Source of the DNA: an uncultured Eubacteriales bacterium
Lineage (GTDB): Bacteria > Bacillota > Clostridia > TANB77 > CAG-508
Reading direction: 5' to 3'
Length of the DNA stretch: 32,250 nucleotides
NCBI GenBank assembly: GCA_948443845.1
Contig: CAOJUE010000020.1
Coordinates: 1-32,250 of the forward strand
In this document: positions 1 through 7,970 of the stretch, in pieces
Numbering within the stretch: position 1 is the first letter of the stretch
How the letters are laid out: every line of letters starts with the position of its first letter
Position numbers and translations under genes: made by a program
Notes under the pieces: model-generated
What the model was told of the DNA's origin: nothing
The model's input: only the letters and a program-made list of their open reading frames with translations
Databases searched by the model: none

Positions 1-35
1 TACAAGGAATTTTTTACTGCCAACATTATGTCAAA

Positions 36-119
36 TGGTGCGGATGAGAGGACTTGAACCCCCACGTCAAAGACACTGGTTCCTAAGACCAGCGCGTCTG
101 CCAGTTTCGCCACATCCGC
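36..119 (-). tRNA. tRNA-Leu (anticodon UAG), CCA encoded
   Basis: The minus strand folds as a class II tRNA. A 7-bp acceptor stem GCGGATG/CATCCGC is followed by discriminator A and an encoded CCA (complement at 36-38). The anticodon arm is CTGGT-CTTAGGA-ACCAG, which puts anticodon UAG at 83-85, and there is a long variable arm and a GGTTCAAGTCC T-arm. Leucine identity follows from the UAG anticodon, the long variable arm and the A discriminator. A promoter lies just upstream at 143-170. Confidence 0.97.
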
Positions 120-142
120 ATATGATATTCAACAATAAATAT

Positions 143-170
143 ATTATCACATTCTTATCCTTCTTGTCAA
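143..170 (-). promoter_or_regulatory. Sigma-70-type promoter for tRNA-Leu
   Basis: On the minus strand TTGACA (165-170) is followed after 16 bp by GATAAT (143-148); TAATAT with an 18-bp spacer is an alternative -10. The box sits about 24 bp upstream of the mature tRNA 5' end, as expected for a tRNA promoter. Confidence 0.7.
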
Positions 171-233
171 TATATTTGAACAAATTTTTTCATTCAAATA
201 ATAAAAATCTTAAAAACCTTCATAAACCAAATT

Positions 234-260
234 GTAGAGACAACTACTAGTGGCCTCTAC
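234..260 (-). terminator. Possible weak terminator of the ROK kinase operon
   Basis: Just downstream of the ROK stop codon the minus strand has GTAGAG and CTCTAC arms (6 bp) around an imperfect loop with a further ACT/AGT pairing, followed by AATTTGGTTTAT. The stem is short and the U tract is interrupted, so this is tentative. Confidence 0.35.
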
Positions 261-267
261 ACGCCCT

Positions 268-1173
268 TTATTCAATTACAGCCCCAATCATTCCCGCATC
301 ATTTTTTAATTCTGCCGCAACGATTTTGGGCAATTCTCCCTCATTAAAAGTCGCATTAGCCTCTCTTAAGTTTTCGATAAATTGCTTCCAAACGAAATGC
401 CCCTCATAATAAGCAAAACTACCACCCAAGCACACAATTTCTGGTTCAAAAATATCAATCAAATTCCCAATTCCCGTTTTCAAATATTTCAAAAAAACTG
501 CAATTTCTGCCTTCACTCTGGCATCATTTTTCATAAGCAATTCTTCCCTTAAAAACTTCCCTGAAATATCGCTATCCCTATCAAGCACTTGCGTTACCTT
601 CGTTTTCAAGGCTTTAATTGACGCATACGTTTCAAAACAACCTTGTTTTCCACAACTACACAAACGTCCACCTTGCTCTACCACCATATGCCCAAACTCA
701 AAACCAGAATATCGCTTTGGTTCCAATAACTTTCCCCCTAAAAACGCTGCTCCACCAATTCCAGTGCCAATATTGACAAAAACACAATCCTCGTAATCCT
801 TCATTGCACCATACACTTTTTCCGCAAGTGCCGCACATTTTCCGTCATTTCTGATTTGCAATGGATTTTCATAATATTTCTTCACCTCCGAAAGAATCGA
901 AAATTTCTGAATATTCAAATTTCCAGCATTCAAAATCATTCCATTGGAAATCGTTCCAGGCGCCGCAATTCCAATTAGTTCTACATTTTTAAGACTTAAC
1001 TGATTTGCTTCTAACAATTCCTTTATCATTTCTTGAATCGAATTTAAAATCGTTTTTTCGATTTGCACTTTGTCTTCTTGGTTAAAATTTTTCTCTCGGC
1101 TATCGACAATCGCTGAACCATCAATTAAGCCAATGCCAATGTGACTTCCGCCAATATCAATTCCTATTTTCAT
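268..1173 (-). CDS. ROK family sugar kinase (glucokinase-like)
   Basis: A 301-residue cytosolic kinase of the ROK family, which phosphorylates hexoses or amino-hexoses with ATP. The N-terminal phosphate-binding segment IGIDIGGSHIG is at residues 3-13. The catalytic Asp is D110 in the segment NDGKCAALAE. The second phosphate loop is NIGTGIGG (134-141). The structural zinc site is formed by H162 (EFGH) and by C172, C174 and C179 in the CSCGKQGCFE signature. I chose the ATG at 1173 because GGAGAAAAAGAG lies just upstream and homology begins at MKIGIDIGG; an upstream in-frame extension has no such support. It is the last gene after the ATP-grasp and DUF2207 genes. Sugar specificity (glucose, N-acetylglucosamine or N-acetylmannosamine) cannot be read from the sequence. 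Confidence 0.92.
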   Translation of the reverse strand: MKIGIDIGGSHIGIGLIDGSAIVDSREKNFNQEDKVQIEKTILNSIQEMIKELLEANQLSLKNVELIGIAAPGTISNGMILNAGNLNIQKFSILSEVKKYYENPLQIRNDGKCAALAEKVYGAMKDYEDCVFVNIGTGIGGAAFLGGKLLEPKRYSGFEFGHMVVEQGGRLCSCGKQGCFETYASIKALKTKVTQVLDRDSDISGKFLREELLMKNDARVKAEIAVFLKYLKTGIGNLIDIFEPEIVCLGGSFAYYEGHFVWKQFIENLREANATFNEGELPKIVAAELKNDAGMIGAVIE

Positions 1174-1230
1174 CTCTTTTTCTCCATTTCTAATACTGGA
1201 CATCTCTCCGTTCTTTCTAGCATACAATCA

Positions 1231-1263
1231 AGCGAAATTTTGCTAGCAAAATTTCTCACGCTT
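1231..1263. repeat. AT-rich palindromic repeat, copy 1
   Basis: Positions 1234-1255 form a perfect 22-bp palindrome centred on GCTAGC, inside a longer imperfect AGCG...CGCT frame. It lies just after the corrected end of the DUF2207 gene and resembles the element at 25797-25832: both read AAAAAGCRTGA, AAATTTT, GC, AG, AAAATTT, CGCTT on the minus strand. It may also act as an mRNA 3' stem-loop. There is no U tract on the coding strand, so a simple terminator is unlikely. Confidence 0.6.
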
Positions 1264-1271
1264 TTTAACGT

Positions 1272-3175
1272 TTATCTTCCGCCCATTCCGGCCACCGCCA
1301 CCACCGGCCGCCTCCGCCACTAGAAAATCCGCCTCCGCCACCAGAACCACTCGAACTTGACGAATGCGCTGCATGATAAGCACTTCGATAAGCACTATAA
1401 GCATGGTTCGTACTTTGGTTTAATTCATGAATAAATCCATTTGAAAATCTGGTATCTGACATCAAATATAGATAAGTGTATGTGCCATTATGCAAATTTT
1501 GCATTTGTGGATACACTACTTTTAATTGGTCAATTACTTTATCGGAAATCCCAAATGCAGTTGCATATACCAAATATTTTTCCCATAAAATCAAATCTGG
1601 AATGCCACGTTCTTTAAGCAAAGAGAAATCTTCCATATACTTCTTTAAGGCTTTCCATTGCTGTTTTTCGATTTCGCCTTGGTGAGTCAAAATAGAGAAT
1701 CGTTTTACTTTTTTCTTTAAAAGAACAATACATACAATCCATTCTATCAAAAGTAAAATCATTGTCAAAAATATTTCAAAAACAATTGCAAGCGGAAAAA
1801 TCAATATACAGCCTACTATGTAATATATAATTGACGTAGAACATTCATTAGCTTCTCTTTCCATATTCAAATCATAATTACCACTGTTAGCATGAAAATC
1901 CTTTGCACTTTTCTCTATTTCCTTCAGCTTGGAATCAAATTCATCATAATGATATTTGGCCCAATTTTCAATTTCGTTCATTGTAATCATTTGAGTATCT
2001 TTCCTATTTGTTGATTTTGTCAATAAATCATAAACAATTCGTTCACTTTTCTTTAAGTCATTTCCCATTGGTTTTAATATGTGAATTTGAATATCTTTTT
2101 GATTTTCTTTTTCAAAAGAAAGATAACCTTTCAAACATAATTGCAACAAAGTTGCCGAAAGTACAGCATTTTCATTCATTGATTTTGGGTAATTTTGCAA
2201 AAACGATGCTTCTGCAGGTGTTGCTTCTTTTTCTCTTGGAATGTCTCTAAAATATTCGCCAATATCATCTATCTTTATTTTTTTTGGCATTTTTTTCAAT
2301 TCTTTATAATACTGAGACACTTTCCTAGCAAAATAAATTAAAGCAAATACGCACAAAAGTTTCTTAGCTATTTCTACTATTACTTCTCTCATTATAGCTT
2401 TGTCTCTTATTCTATTAGCCTTATTTGCCCATTTAGTCTCTTCTTGTAAAATTTTATCTAATTTATTTTGAGATAAACTTCTTGCGTCTCCTGAAAACAT
2501 CTTTTCTCCCACTGCAATTCTTATTTCTACCATTGTCTTTGCTGGTAAATCACCTACATAAAAGCTAACCGTATCATTAGAAACTTTCTCAATTCTTCCA
2601 TTTAAAGGTCCATGTGCCCATACTTTTAAATTTTCCAAATCTTGAACCTCTTGTGGTAATTTAATAGTTCCTCTTACCCTCGTTGCTGGCACTGCACTAT
2701 CTTTACCAATAAATTGCCAATAAAATTCGCTACAATCGTTATATACTGTAATAGCATCTTTTACTGTATAAGAAACTTCGTATTTTCGTGCATCAGAAGT
2801 ATCATCTAGTCCAACTCCCCAAGCAATTTCAAATTTATCTTTTGCAACTGGCAATGCATAATAGCAATCCTTTGTTACATGATACATTTCCTCATTAATT
2901 TGTGTCAAATCTCTACCAGTCTCCAGATTTTTTACTTTTACATCAGTTATGCCAGAATATTTGCTTTGATCCAATTCGAAACTTTTAAATAAAGTGTTCG
3001 TCTCAACAATATAAACATCCCATGTTTCCACAACTTCCATACTTCCATCCTTATTTACTTGAACATCATAATCAATTGCATACAAATGTTGCCTTCCTGC
3101 ATAGCAAACCTGATGAAAACTCATAATAATCACTATAAAAAATAGCACCGTCAAAATTTTTCGATTTAATTTCAT
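1272..3175 (-). CDS. DUF2207 family predicted membrane protein (two single-base frameshifts at the 3' end as read)
   Basis: Residues 1-26 form a signal peptide ending near CYAG. An extracellular DUF2207 beta domain follows (about 30-240), then a membrane segment near residues 270-290, a cytosolic part, and two adjacent hydrophobic segments around 460-505. The C-terminus is Ser/Gly rich, as is usual for this family. As read, the tail runs into an unlikely RWWRWPEWAEDKR end at 1265. Removing one C from each of two GGCCGG sites (1304-1309 and 1288-1293) gives the expected poly-Gly tail ending GGMGGR and a stop at 1272, about 633 residues. The start at 3175 has AAAGGGGGATAAT upstream and lies 25 bp after the ATP-grasp gene, so the two are probably co-transcribed. 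The molecular function is unknown. Confidence 0.85.
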
Positions 3176-3200
3176 ATTATCCCCCTTTTTTCCGATTATA

Positions 3201-4118
3201 TCAATTCCCAAACATTTTATCAATGACTTTTCCATAAATCATTTTTCCAATTTCATAACCCTCTGGCACAAGCTCACAAAACTTACGAATGCATACATTC
3301 GAATTAACTTCCATCACACAAACTTTTTTATCTTCTGTCACACAAATATCCACCGAAGCAAACTTTAATTCCATTGCTTTTTCCGCTTCCAACGCCATTT
3401 TCTTCACTTCTTCTGCATATCCATCTTCTTGATTGACCAACAATGGAATCGCCCCATTGCTCAAATTATGTTTCCAACCAACTGTAACCTTTTCATTTTT
3501 TTTCGGAACATATTCCAAGTCTAAATCCGCCATTGGCTCTGCCAAATACTTCAAATCTTGCTCAATTAGCCTTTTTACATTCCACTCACCATTTCCAACA
3601 ACAAATGGCTTCTGTTTTTTATAAAGAAAAATCACTTCTCCCTCCAAAACAATCGCACGATACTCAAACTCAATTTCCACATACGGACACACAACCACAG
3701 CTTCCACTTGCCTTTTAAACAACTCTTCCACAATCTGCAATTTTTCCTTTTCCTTTTGACTGACAAAAACATCTTTTCCTTGTGAAGAATCACTTGCCTT
3801 AATCACCTGTTTTTCCGCATTTTTTAAGATTTCAAAATCGCGATTAATCCCTTCCACCCCTTGCATCATTTCTGGATTGAAAAGTGGTTTATGCTCAATC
3901 GTAGGAATTCCATAATATTTTAGCACTTCATAAGTGGAATATTTATCTTTGGCCAGTTCCACGCTAACACGCGAATTCACATAAAAATTGTTGTTAATCA
4001 ACTTTTTTTCTATATTTCCCCTTTTCAAAATCGTAATCCAATCATACGAAATATCCACCATCTCAATCCCTTTTTCTTGGCAGATTTCTTCTATCAGGTT
4101 TCGTTTTACTTCGTTCAT
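3201..4118 (-). CDS. ATP-grasp domain protein (RimK/glutathione synthetase-like ligase)
   Basis: A 305-residue cytosolic protein with an ATP-grasp fold, which couples ATP hydrolysis to ligation of a carboxylate and an amine or thiol. Visible parts are the preATP-grasp-like N-terminus, the nucleotide-binding lysine strand KQVIKASDSSQGKDVF (about 108-123), the central strand VEIEFEYRAIVLEGEVI (about 148-164), and the C-terminal metal-binding triad D in SVDICV and E and N in VMEVNSN. The substrate cannot be assigned: cyanophycin-, glutathione- and peptide-ligase-like members share this layout. The ATG at 4118 is preceded by AAGGGAG, and a strong promoter lies at 4145-4173. It is the first gene of the operon leading to DUF2207 and the ROK kinase. 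Confidence 0.8.
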   Translation of the reverse strand: MNEVKRNLIEEICQEKGIEMVDISYDWITILKRGNIEKKLINNNFYVNSRVSVELAKDKYSTYEVLKYYGIPTIEHKPLFNPEMMQGVEGINRDFEILKNAEKQVIKASDSSQGKDVFVSQKEKEKLQIVEELFKRQVEAVVVCPYVEIEFEYRAIVLEGEVIFLYKKQKPFVVGNGEWNVKRLIEQDLKYLAEPMADLDLEYVPKKNEKVTVGWKHNLSNGAIPLLVNQEDGYAEEVKKMALEAEKAMELKFASVDICVTEDKKVCVMEVNSNVCIRKFCELVPEGYEIGKMIYGKVIDKMFGN

Positions 4119-4144
4119 TTTTTCGGCTCCCTTTCTTACCTGTT

Positions 4145-4173
4145 ATTTTACCGGATGAAAGGCAAACAGTCAA
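4145..4173 (-). promoter_or_regulatory. Promoter for the ATP-grasp/DUF2207/ROK operon
   Basis: The minus strand reads TTGACT (4168-4173), a 17-bp spacer and TAAAAT (4145-4150), 27 bp before the ATP-grasp ATG. It is back to back with the plus-strand promoter at 4194-4222. Confidence 0.8.
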
Positions 4174-4193
4174 GAAATTTTTTTAATCACTAC

Positions 4194-4222
4194 TTGCAAA
4201 TTATGTAAAAATGATGTATAAT
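4194..4222 (+). promoter_or_regulatory. Plus-strand promoter for the 4350-4688 gene
   Basis: TTGCAA (4194-4199), a 17-bp spacer and a perfect TATAAT (4217-4222). It implies a leader of about 120 nt before the ATG at 4350. The leader contains an AAAGGAG motif near 4280 with no evident start codon after it, and TTGATAA/TTATCAA arms (about 4271-4277 and 4328-4334) that could form a long-loop stem. Confidence 0.8.
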
Positions 4223-4349
4223 ACGAATATGTTGATTTATTTAACATCAAAAAATAGACAAACTGTCTAAATTGATAAGAAAGGAGATAATAAAGTTTTA
4301 ACAATTGTAACTATCGTTTTGTTTCAAGTTATCAATAAGAGGAAAATCT

Positions 4350-4688
4350 ATGAGAGAAATTTTTAACTGCCGGATTACGGAAGTAAAGGCAAAAATTAGA
4401 AAAGACTTTTCGATAACCGTCAAAGTCGAATTTAGCGTTCGGACAAACTCAGAGTTTCGTAGCTTTTCTAAAAAATTTTATAACGTAAAAGAAGAAAAGA
4501 ATTTTAAAGTGCTAATGGATTTTGCTAATGCTCAAAGAATCAAGGAACTCAAATCCCGAATTGTGCGAGCAGTAATCGATGAAGACAAAAACTTTATTGG
4601 TATTGGCGATGGAGTTGGCGATACGTTTATTTTGTTCTCTAACCCAGACAGAAAATATACAGCAGCCGAATTAAACGAGCAGTGCTAG
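4350..4688 (+). CDS. Small protein of unknown function
   Basis: A 112-residue protein, the only plus-strand gene in the window. Its own promoter (4194-4222), an AGAGG ribosome binding site 7 nt before the ATG and a strong terminator at 4713-4752 support it as real. It is rich in charged residues, has no signal peptide or membrane segment, and ends in a more conserved-looking stretch with FIGIGDGVGDTF (about 82-93). The alternating hydrophobic/charged pattern at residues 5-45 suggests beta strands. I do not recognise the family and assign no function. Confidence 0.75.
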   Translation: MREIFNCRITEVKAKIRKDFSITVKVEFSVRTNSEFRSFSKKFYNVKEEKNFKVLMDFANAQRIKELKSRIVRAVIDEDKNFIGIGDGVGDTFILFSNPDRKYTAAELNEQC

Positions 4689-4712
4689 ATTTTATTACTT
4701 CCAAAAGTAAAA

Positions 4713-4752
4713 AGCCCGAAGAACTGATTTTTTCAGTTCTTCGGGACTTTTT
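4713..4752. terminator. Bidirectional Rho-independent terminator
   Basis: A 13-bp perfect stem, CCCGAAGAACTGA (4715-4727) with its complement (4733-4745), closes a T5 loop. It is followed by ACTTTTTTG on the plus strand and by CTTTTTACTTTT on the minus strand. It separates the convergent 4350 gene and the sortase and can serve both. Confidence 0.92.
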
Positions 4753-4762
4753 TGTTTTTCCT

Positions 4763-5434
4763 TTATTTTTCTTTCGCCAAAAGAATCAATCTTGCTTTTG
4801 AGTTATCTGTACAGGTTGAAAGCGAAATTTCTCTTGCGCCTTCTGTGTCTCTTTCCATATATTGGGCATCACTTGGCGTGGTTTGAAAACAGTCATAAAT
4901 TTCGTAAGCAACGCGATTTCCTGTTTGGTCTGTTATGTAAATTACATCTCCTACCGCTAATTTTTTATTATCCGAAAAAAACAAACCATTACGATAGTTA
5001 TGTCCCACAATTGTTGTATTTCCAGGCTCATTCAAGCCAACTCCATACAAAATCGCAACCGATGTTTCAAGCGATTTTTTCGTAACTTCCGCCAAAATTG
5101 GAAGATTAAGATTTGTTTTCGGAATTTCAATCGTTCCCATTACCTCATAGCCTTCCATGTAGACTTTTTCAGGATTAGTCGTCACAGGATTCGAATCCAC
5201 TGAATTAATCGAATCTAACGGATTTTGAGCAGAGCTATTTTCTTTTTTATCCCCTTCTTCGAATTCCCTTCGAACCGAAGCATTCGAAAATTCCTCTAGC
5301 ACCTCTTGCGCCTTATTATTCTTTGCTTTTACAACATATATATCATACACAAAATACCCCACCGTCGCAACGATTCCGATAATGACAACAATCAAAATAA
5401 CGGTTAGCACTTTACTATACTTACTATTAAACAT
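4763..5434 (-). CDS. Class D-like sortase
   Basis: A 223-residue membrane-anchored transpeptidase that joins sorting-signal proteins to the cell wall. The N-terminal membrane helix spans residues 9-30 and is followed by a Ser/Asn/Glu-rich linker to about residue 95. The catalytic core contains His145 (TIVGHNYR), Cys208 (LSTCTDNS) and Arg215 (SKAR), the three sortase active-site residues in the usual spacing. Length and the TxTC-type motif fit classes D/E better than class B. No LPXTG-type substrate is encoded in this window, and the neighbouring small gene is not an obvious target. The start at 5434 has GAGGGG 7 nt upstream and a consensus promoter at 5477-5505, so it is probably a single-gene unit. 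Confidence 0.92.
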   Translation of the reverse strand: MFNSKYSKVLTVILIVVIIGIVATVGYFVYDIYVVKAKNNKAQEVLEEFSNASVRREFEEGDKKENSSAQNPLDSINSVDSNPVTTNPEKVYMEGYEVMGTIEIPKTNLNLPILAEVTKKSLETSVAILYGVGLNEPGNTTIVGHNYRNGLFFSDNKKLAVGDVIYITDQTGNRVAYEIYDCFQTTPSDAQYMERDTEGAREISLSTCTDNSKARLILLAKEK

Positions 5435-5476
5435 AACAATCCCCTCTTTTCTCCTATTTATACTATTCCTAATTCT

Positions 5477-5505
5477 ATTATATCATACATTTTTCTATTT
5501 GTCAA
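5477..5505 (-). promoter_or_regulatory. Consensus promoter for the sortase gene
   Basis: The minus strand carries a perfect TTGACA (5500-5505), a 17-bp spacer and a perfect TATAAT (5477-5482), about 43 bp before the sortase start. The whole element lies in the gap after the alaS stop codon. Confidence 0.9.
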
Positions 5506-5545
5506 GTTTTATGTTAATATGTTTAATGTTTCTCTGGTTGTACTT

Positions 5546-7300
5546 TTATTCTAAAATCGCTTTTATTCTTCTAACTCCACTAGAAGATGCCTCTTCTTTT
5601 TGGATTTTGAAATGCCCCAATTCTTTCGTATTTTTCACATGAGGTCCTCCACATAATTCTTTTGAGATTTCACCAATCGAATACACTGTGACCATATCTG
5701 GATATTTTTCGATAAACATACATTCTGCACCAGATTGAAGTGCCTCTTCTTTCGGCATTTCTTCAGCCGTTACAGCAAGTTCTTCCGCAATCCAAGTATT
5801 TACCAAATCTTCTACTTGCTGTTTTTCCTCTGGCGTCATTTTGACAGGATGTGAAAAATCAAATCGCATTTTTTCGGCGGTTATATTGCTTCCTTTTTGA
5901 TGAACATGTTCTCCTAAAACCACCTTTAATGCCGCATTTAGAAGGTGTGTCACTGTATGATATTTCGTTTCTTGCTCTCCTGTGGAAGCAAGTCCGCCTT
6001 TGAATTTGGCTTCACTTCCCATTCTTGATTTTGCCTGATGTTCTTGAAATAGTTTGTCAAAATCCGCCATTTCGACTTGCATTTCGTTTTCTTCGGCTAA
6101 CTCAAGGGTCATTTCTGGTGGGAAACCGTAAGTTTCGTATAAGTTGAAAACGGTTTGCGTGTCAATTTTGTTGTTGCCTTCTGCTTTCAATTTGGTTACG
6201 ATTTTTTCAAATTCCTTTTCGCCTTTGGCAAGTGTTTTCATGAATTTGTCTTTTTCTTCAATAATTACAGCTTTAATGTTTTCTTGGTTCTTCAGCAATT
6301 CTGGATACATTTCTTGCAATGCTGTAATGGAAACATCAATTAATTCTGGCAATTGTTCCAAATTGATTTGCAGTTTGTTCAAATGACGCGTCATTCTACG
6401 AAGCAAACGGCGCAAAATGTAGCCTCTGTCGACATTACTTGGACGTCCTCCATCGTTAATTATCATCATGCTGGAACGCAAATGTTCAGCAACAATTCTT
6501 CTACTTTGAATGAAATCTTGGGTTTGCAATTCTTCCAATTTTTCCATGACTGGCGCAAAAAGTTCAATTTCAAATGGCGTCTGTTTTCCTTGCAAAAGCA
6601 TGGTCATTCTCTCTAAGCCAAGTCCTGTATCGACATTTTTTTGTTGCAATTTGGAATATTTTCCGTCTTTGCTTTTCAAATATTCCATAAAAACATTGTT
6701 CCAAATTTCAACATATTTTCCACAGCCACAAGATGGATTGCAGTTCTCGTTACACGCTGGTTTTCCTGTGTCATAGAACATTTCTGTATCTGGTCCGCAT
6801 GGACCTTCTTCGCCAGCAATCCACCAGTTGTCGTCTTTTCCGAAAAAATAGATTCTTTCGTCTGGAATACCTGCTTTTTTCCAGCATTCGTAAGAAACAG
6901 TATCGCGTAGCGCATCATCATCTCCTGCAAAACAAGTAACTGATAATTTTTCTGCTGGAATTTGCAATTCTTTTGTCAAAAATTCATAGCTCATCGCGAT
7001 GGATTCTTCTTTAAAATAATCGCCCAACGACCAATTTCCAAGCATTTCGAAATAAGTTAGATGACGATTATCACCGACTTCGTCAATATCAACGGTTCGG
7101 ATACATTTTTGGTAATCGGTAAGCCTGTTACCTGCAGGGTGTTTTTCTCCCAAAAGATACGGTACCAATGGGTGCATTCCAGCCGTTGTAAATAGCACAG
7201 ATGGGTCATTTTCAGGAATCACTGGCGCAGATGGAATGACGGTATGTCCGTGTTTTTCAAAAAATTTTAAATATTTATTTCTGATATCGATTGCTTTCAT
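5546..7300 (-). CDS. alaS: Alanyl-tRNA synthetase, short form without the C-terminal C-Ala domain
   Basis: A 584-residue class II synthetase that charges tRNA-Ala. The aminoacylation core covers about residues 1-240 with class II motifs (LFTTAGMHPLVPYLLG, FEMLGNWSLGDYF, GLGLERM). The tRNA-recognition helices follow to about 400, and the editing domain carries the zinc ligands H448, H452, C550 and H554 (HTVTH and CGGPH). It stops at VRRIKAILE just after editing, so the DHHA1/C-Ala part of the usual roughly 875-residue enzyme is absent. The stop is clean and followed by the sortase promoter, so this is not a recent truncation. An extra Cys cluster (C183, C187, C191, C193) is inserted in the core. 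ATG 7300 was chosen for the AGGAGAG site and for the family N-terminus MKAIDIRNKY. Confidence 0.94.
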   Translation of the reverse strand: MKAIDIRNKYLKFFEKHGHTVIPSAPVIPENDPSVLFTTAGMHPLVPYLLGEKHPAGNRLTDYQKCIRTVDIDEVGDNRHLTYFEMLGNWSLGDYFKEESIAMSYEFLTKELQIPAEKLSVTCFAGDDDALRDTVSYECWKKAGIPDERIYFFGKDDNWWIAGEEGPCGPDTEMFYDTGKPACNENCNPSCGCGKYVEIWNNVFMEYLKSKDGKYSKLQQKNVDTGLGLERMTMLLQGKQTPFEIELFAPVMEKLEELQTQDFIQSRRIVAEHLRSSMMIINDGGRPSNVDRGYILRRLLRRMTRHLNKLQINLEQLPELIDVSITALQEMYPELLKNQENIKAVIIEEKDKFMKTLAKGEKEFEKIVTKLKAEGNNKIDTQTVFNLYETYGFPPEMTLELAEENEMQVEMADFDKLFQEHQAKSRMGSEAKFKGGLASTGEQETKYHTVTHLLNAALKVVLGEHVHQKGSNITAEKMRFDFSHPVKMTPEEKQQVEDLVNTWIAEELAVTAEEMPKEEALQSGAECMFIEKYPDMVTVYSIGEISKELCGGPHVKNTKELGHFKIQKEEASSSGVRRIKAILE

Positions 7301-7328
7301 AAAATCTCTCCTAAAATTATTTGGATTT

Positions 7329-7357
7329 ATTATATTATAAATTGGCTGGAATGACAA
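7329..7357 (-). promoter_or_regulatory. Promoter for alaS
   Basis: The minus strand reads TTGTCA (7352-7357), a 17-bp spacer and TATAAT (7329-7334), 28 bp before the alaS start. The leader is too short for a T-box. Confidence 0.75.
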
Positions 7358-7375
7358 GGTTTTTTACGAAAAATA

Positions 7376-7438
7376 TTTATAAAAATAGAGAGCATACAGA
7401 TTATTTCTATTTCAAAAATAATGTGTATGCTCTCTATT
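7376..7438 (-). terminator. Terminator of the coiled-coil protein gene
   Basis: A 15-bp perfect stem (7384-7398 with 7424-7438, AATAGAGAGCATACA and complement) is extended by an inner ATTATTT/AAATAAT pairing and followed on the minus strand by TTTTTATAAATATTTTT. It isolates the 7465 gene from the alaS promoter. Confidence 0.88.
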
Positions 7439-7464
7439 TCTTCGATTTTTCTGAGAATCGTATC

Positions 7465-7866
7465 TTATCGTTTTAATTCAAGTGTTGAAATTCTCTTTTC
7501 ATGACCAAAAATCGTTACATCATTTCTGTCCATTCTTTTTTCTAGTCTATGTAACTTTTTCGATTTTTCTAGATTTTTGTCTAACTCAAGTGTCACAGCA
7601 TCAAAAATGGCATCAATTTTTATACCATATTCTTGTTCGAATAAAAACTGTTGATCTAAAATATCTTGGCGTACTTCCTCAATTTTATTGTCTAATCGAC
7701 TTTCCATTCCATTTACTTTGGTTTCCAAGTTATTTACTTGGTCCTGCAAGCTATTTACTTGATTCTGCAAACCATTTACTTGATTTTGCAAACCTTCCAC
7801 TTGCTCTTGCAATCTAGTAACCTGATTTTGTACTTGAACTAAGATATCTAATATTTTTTGTTCCAC
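7465..7866 (-). CDS. Small coiled-coil protein with tandem heptads
   Basis: A 133-residue soluble protein. Residues 5-65 are nearly perfect heptads of the type LQNQVNG (about seven units), predicting a parallel coiled coil. A mixed helical C-terminus follows, ending HEKRISTLELKR. The start is GTG at 7866, set by an ideal AGGAGGTG 6 nt upstream; the nearby ATG is out of frame. It is bounded by terminators at 7376-7438 and 7916-7950, so it is a single-gene unit, although I found no strong promoter in the 50 bp upstream. Proteins of this kind are common in Clostridia. I assign no function beyond oligomerisation. Confidence 0.82.
   Translation of the reverse strand: MEQKILDILVQVQNQVTRLQEQVEGLQNQVNGLQNQVNSLQDQVNNLETKVNGMESRLDNKIEEVRQDILDQQFLFEQEYGIKIDAIFDAVTLELDKNLEKSKKLHRLEKRMDRNDVTIFGHEKRISTLELKR
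7711..7815. repeat. Tandem 21-bp repeats coding for heptads
   Basis: Five 21-bp units (starts 7711, 7732, 7753, 7774, 7795) of the type ATTTACTTG-ATTCTGCAAACC. The two central units (7753 and 7774) differ at one position. Each encodes one LQxQVNx heptad of the coiled-coil protein. Confidence 0.85.
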
Positions 7867-7915
7867 ATTCTCACCTCCTATTCATAGTTTAGATGAGCTT
7901 ATCACAGAAAACGCC

Positions 7916-7950
7916 AAAATACAAGAAAAATTTTACTTTTCTTGTATTTT
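7916..7950 (-). terminator. Terminator of the response regulator/histidine kinase operon
   Basis: A 14-bp stem, AAAATACAAGAAAA (7916-7929) with its complement (7937-7950), has a 7-nt loop. It lies 20 bp downstream of the kinase stop codon. U residues are present mainly in the stem arm, so termination in either direction is possible. Confidence 0.75.
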
Positions 7951-7970
7951 TCACTCGACATTTTTCGACA

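Noticed and set aside
35..250. Plus-strand reading frame of 71 codons
   Set aside because: It runs across the tRNA-Leu gene in antisense and has no ribosome binding site.
7301..7384. T-box leader upstream of alaS
   Set aside because: The promoter lies only 28 bp before the start codon, leaving no room for a T-box.
7711..7815. CRISPR-like array
   Set aside because: The units are contiguous, in frame and without spacers; they encode coiled-coil heptads.
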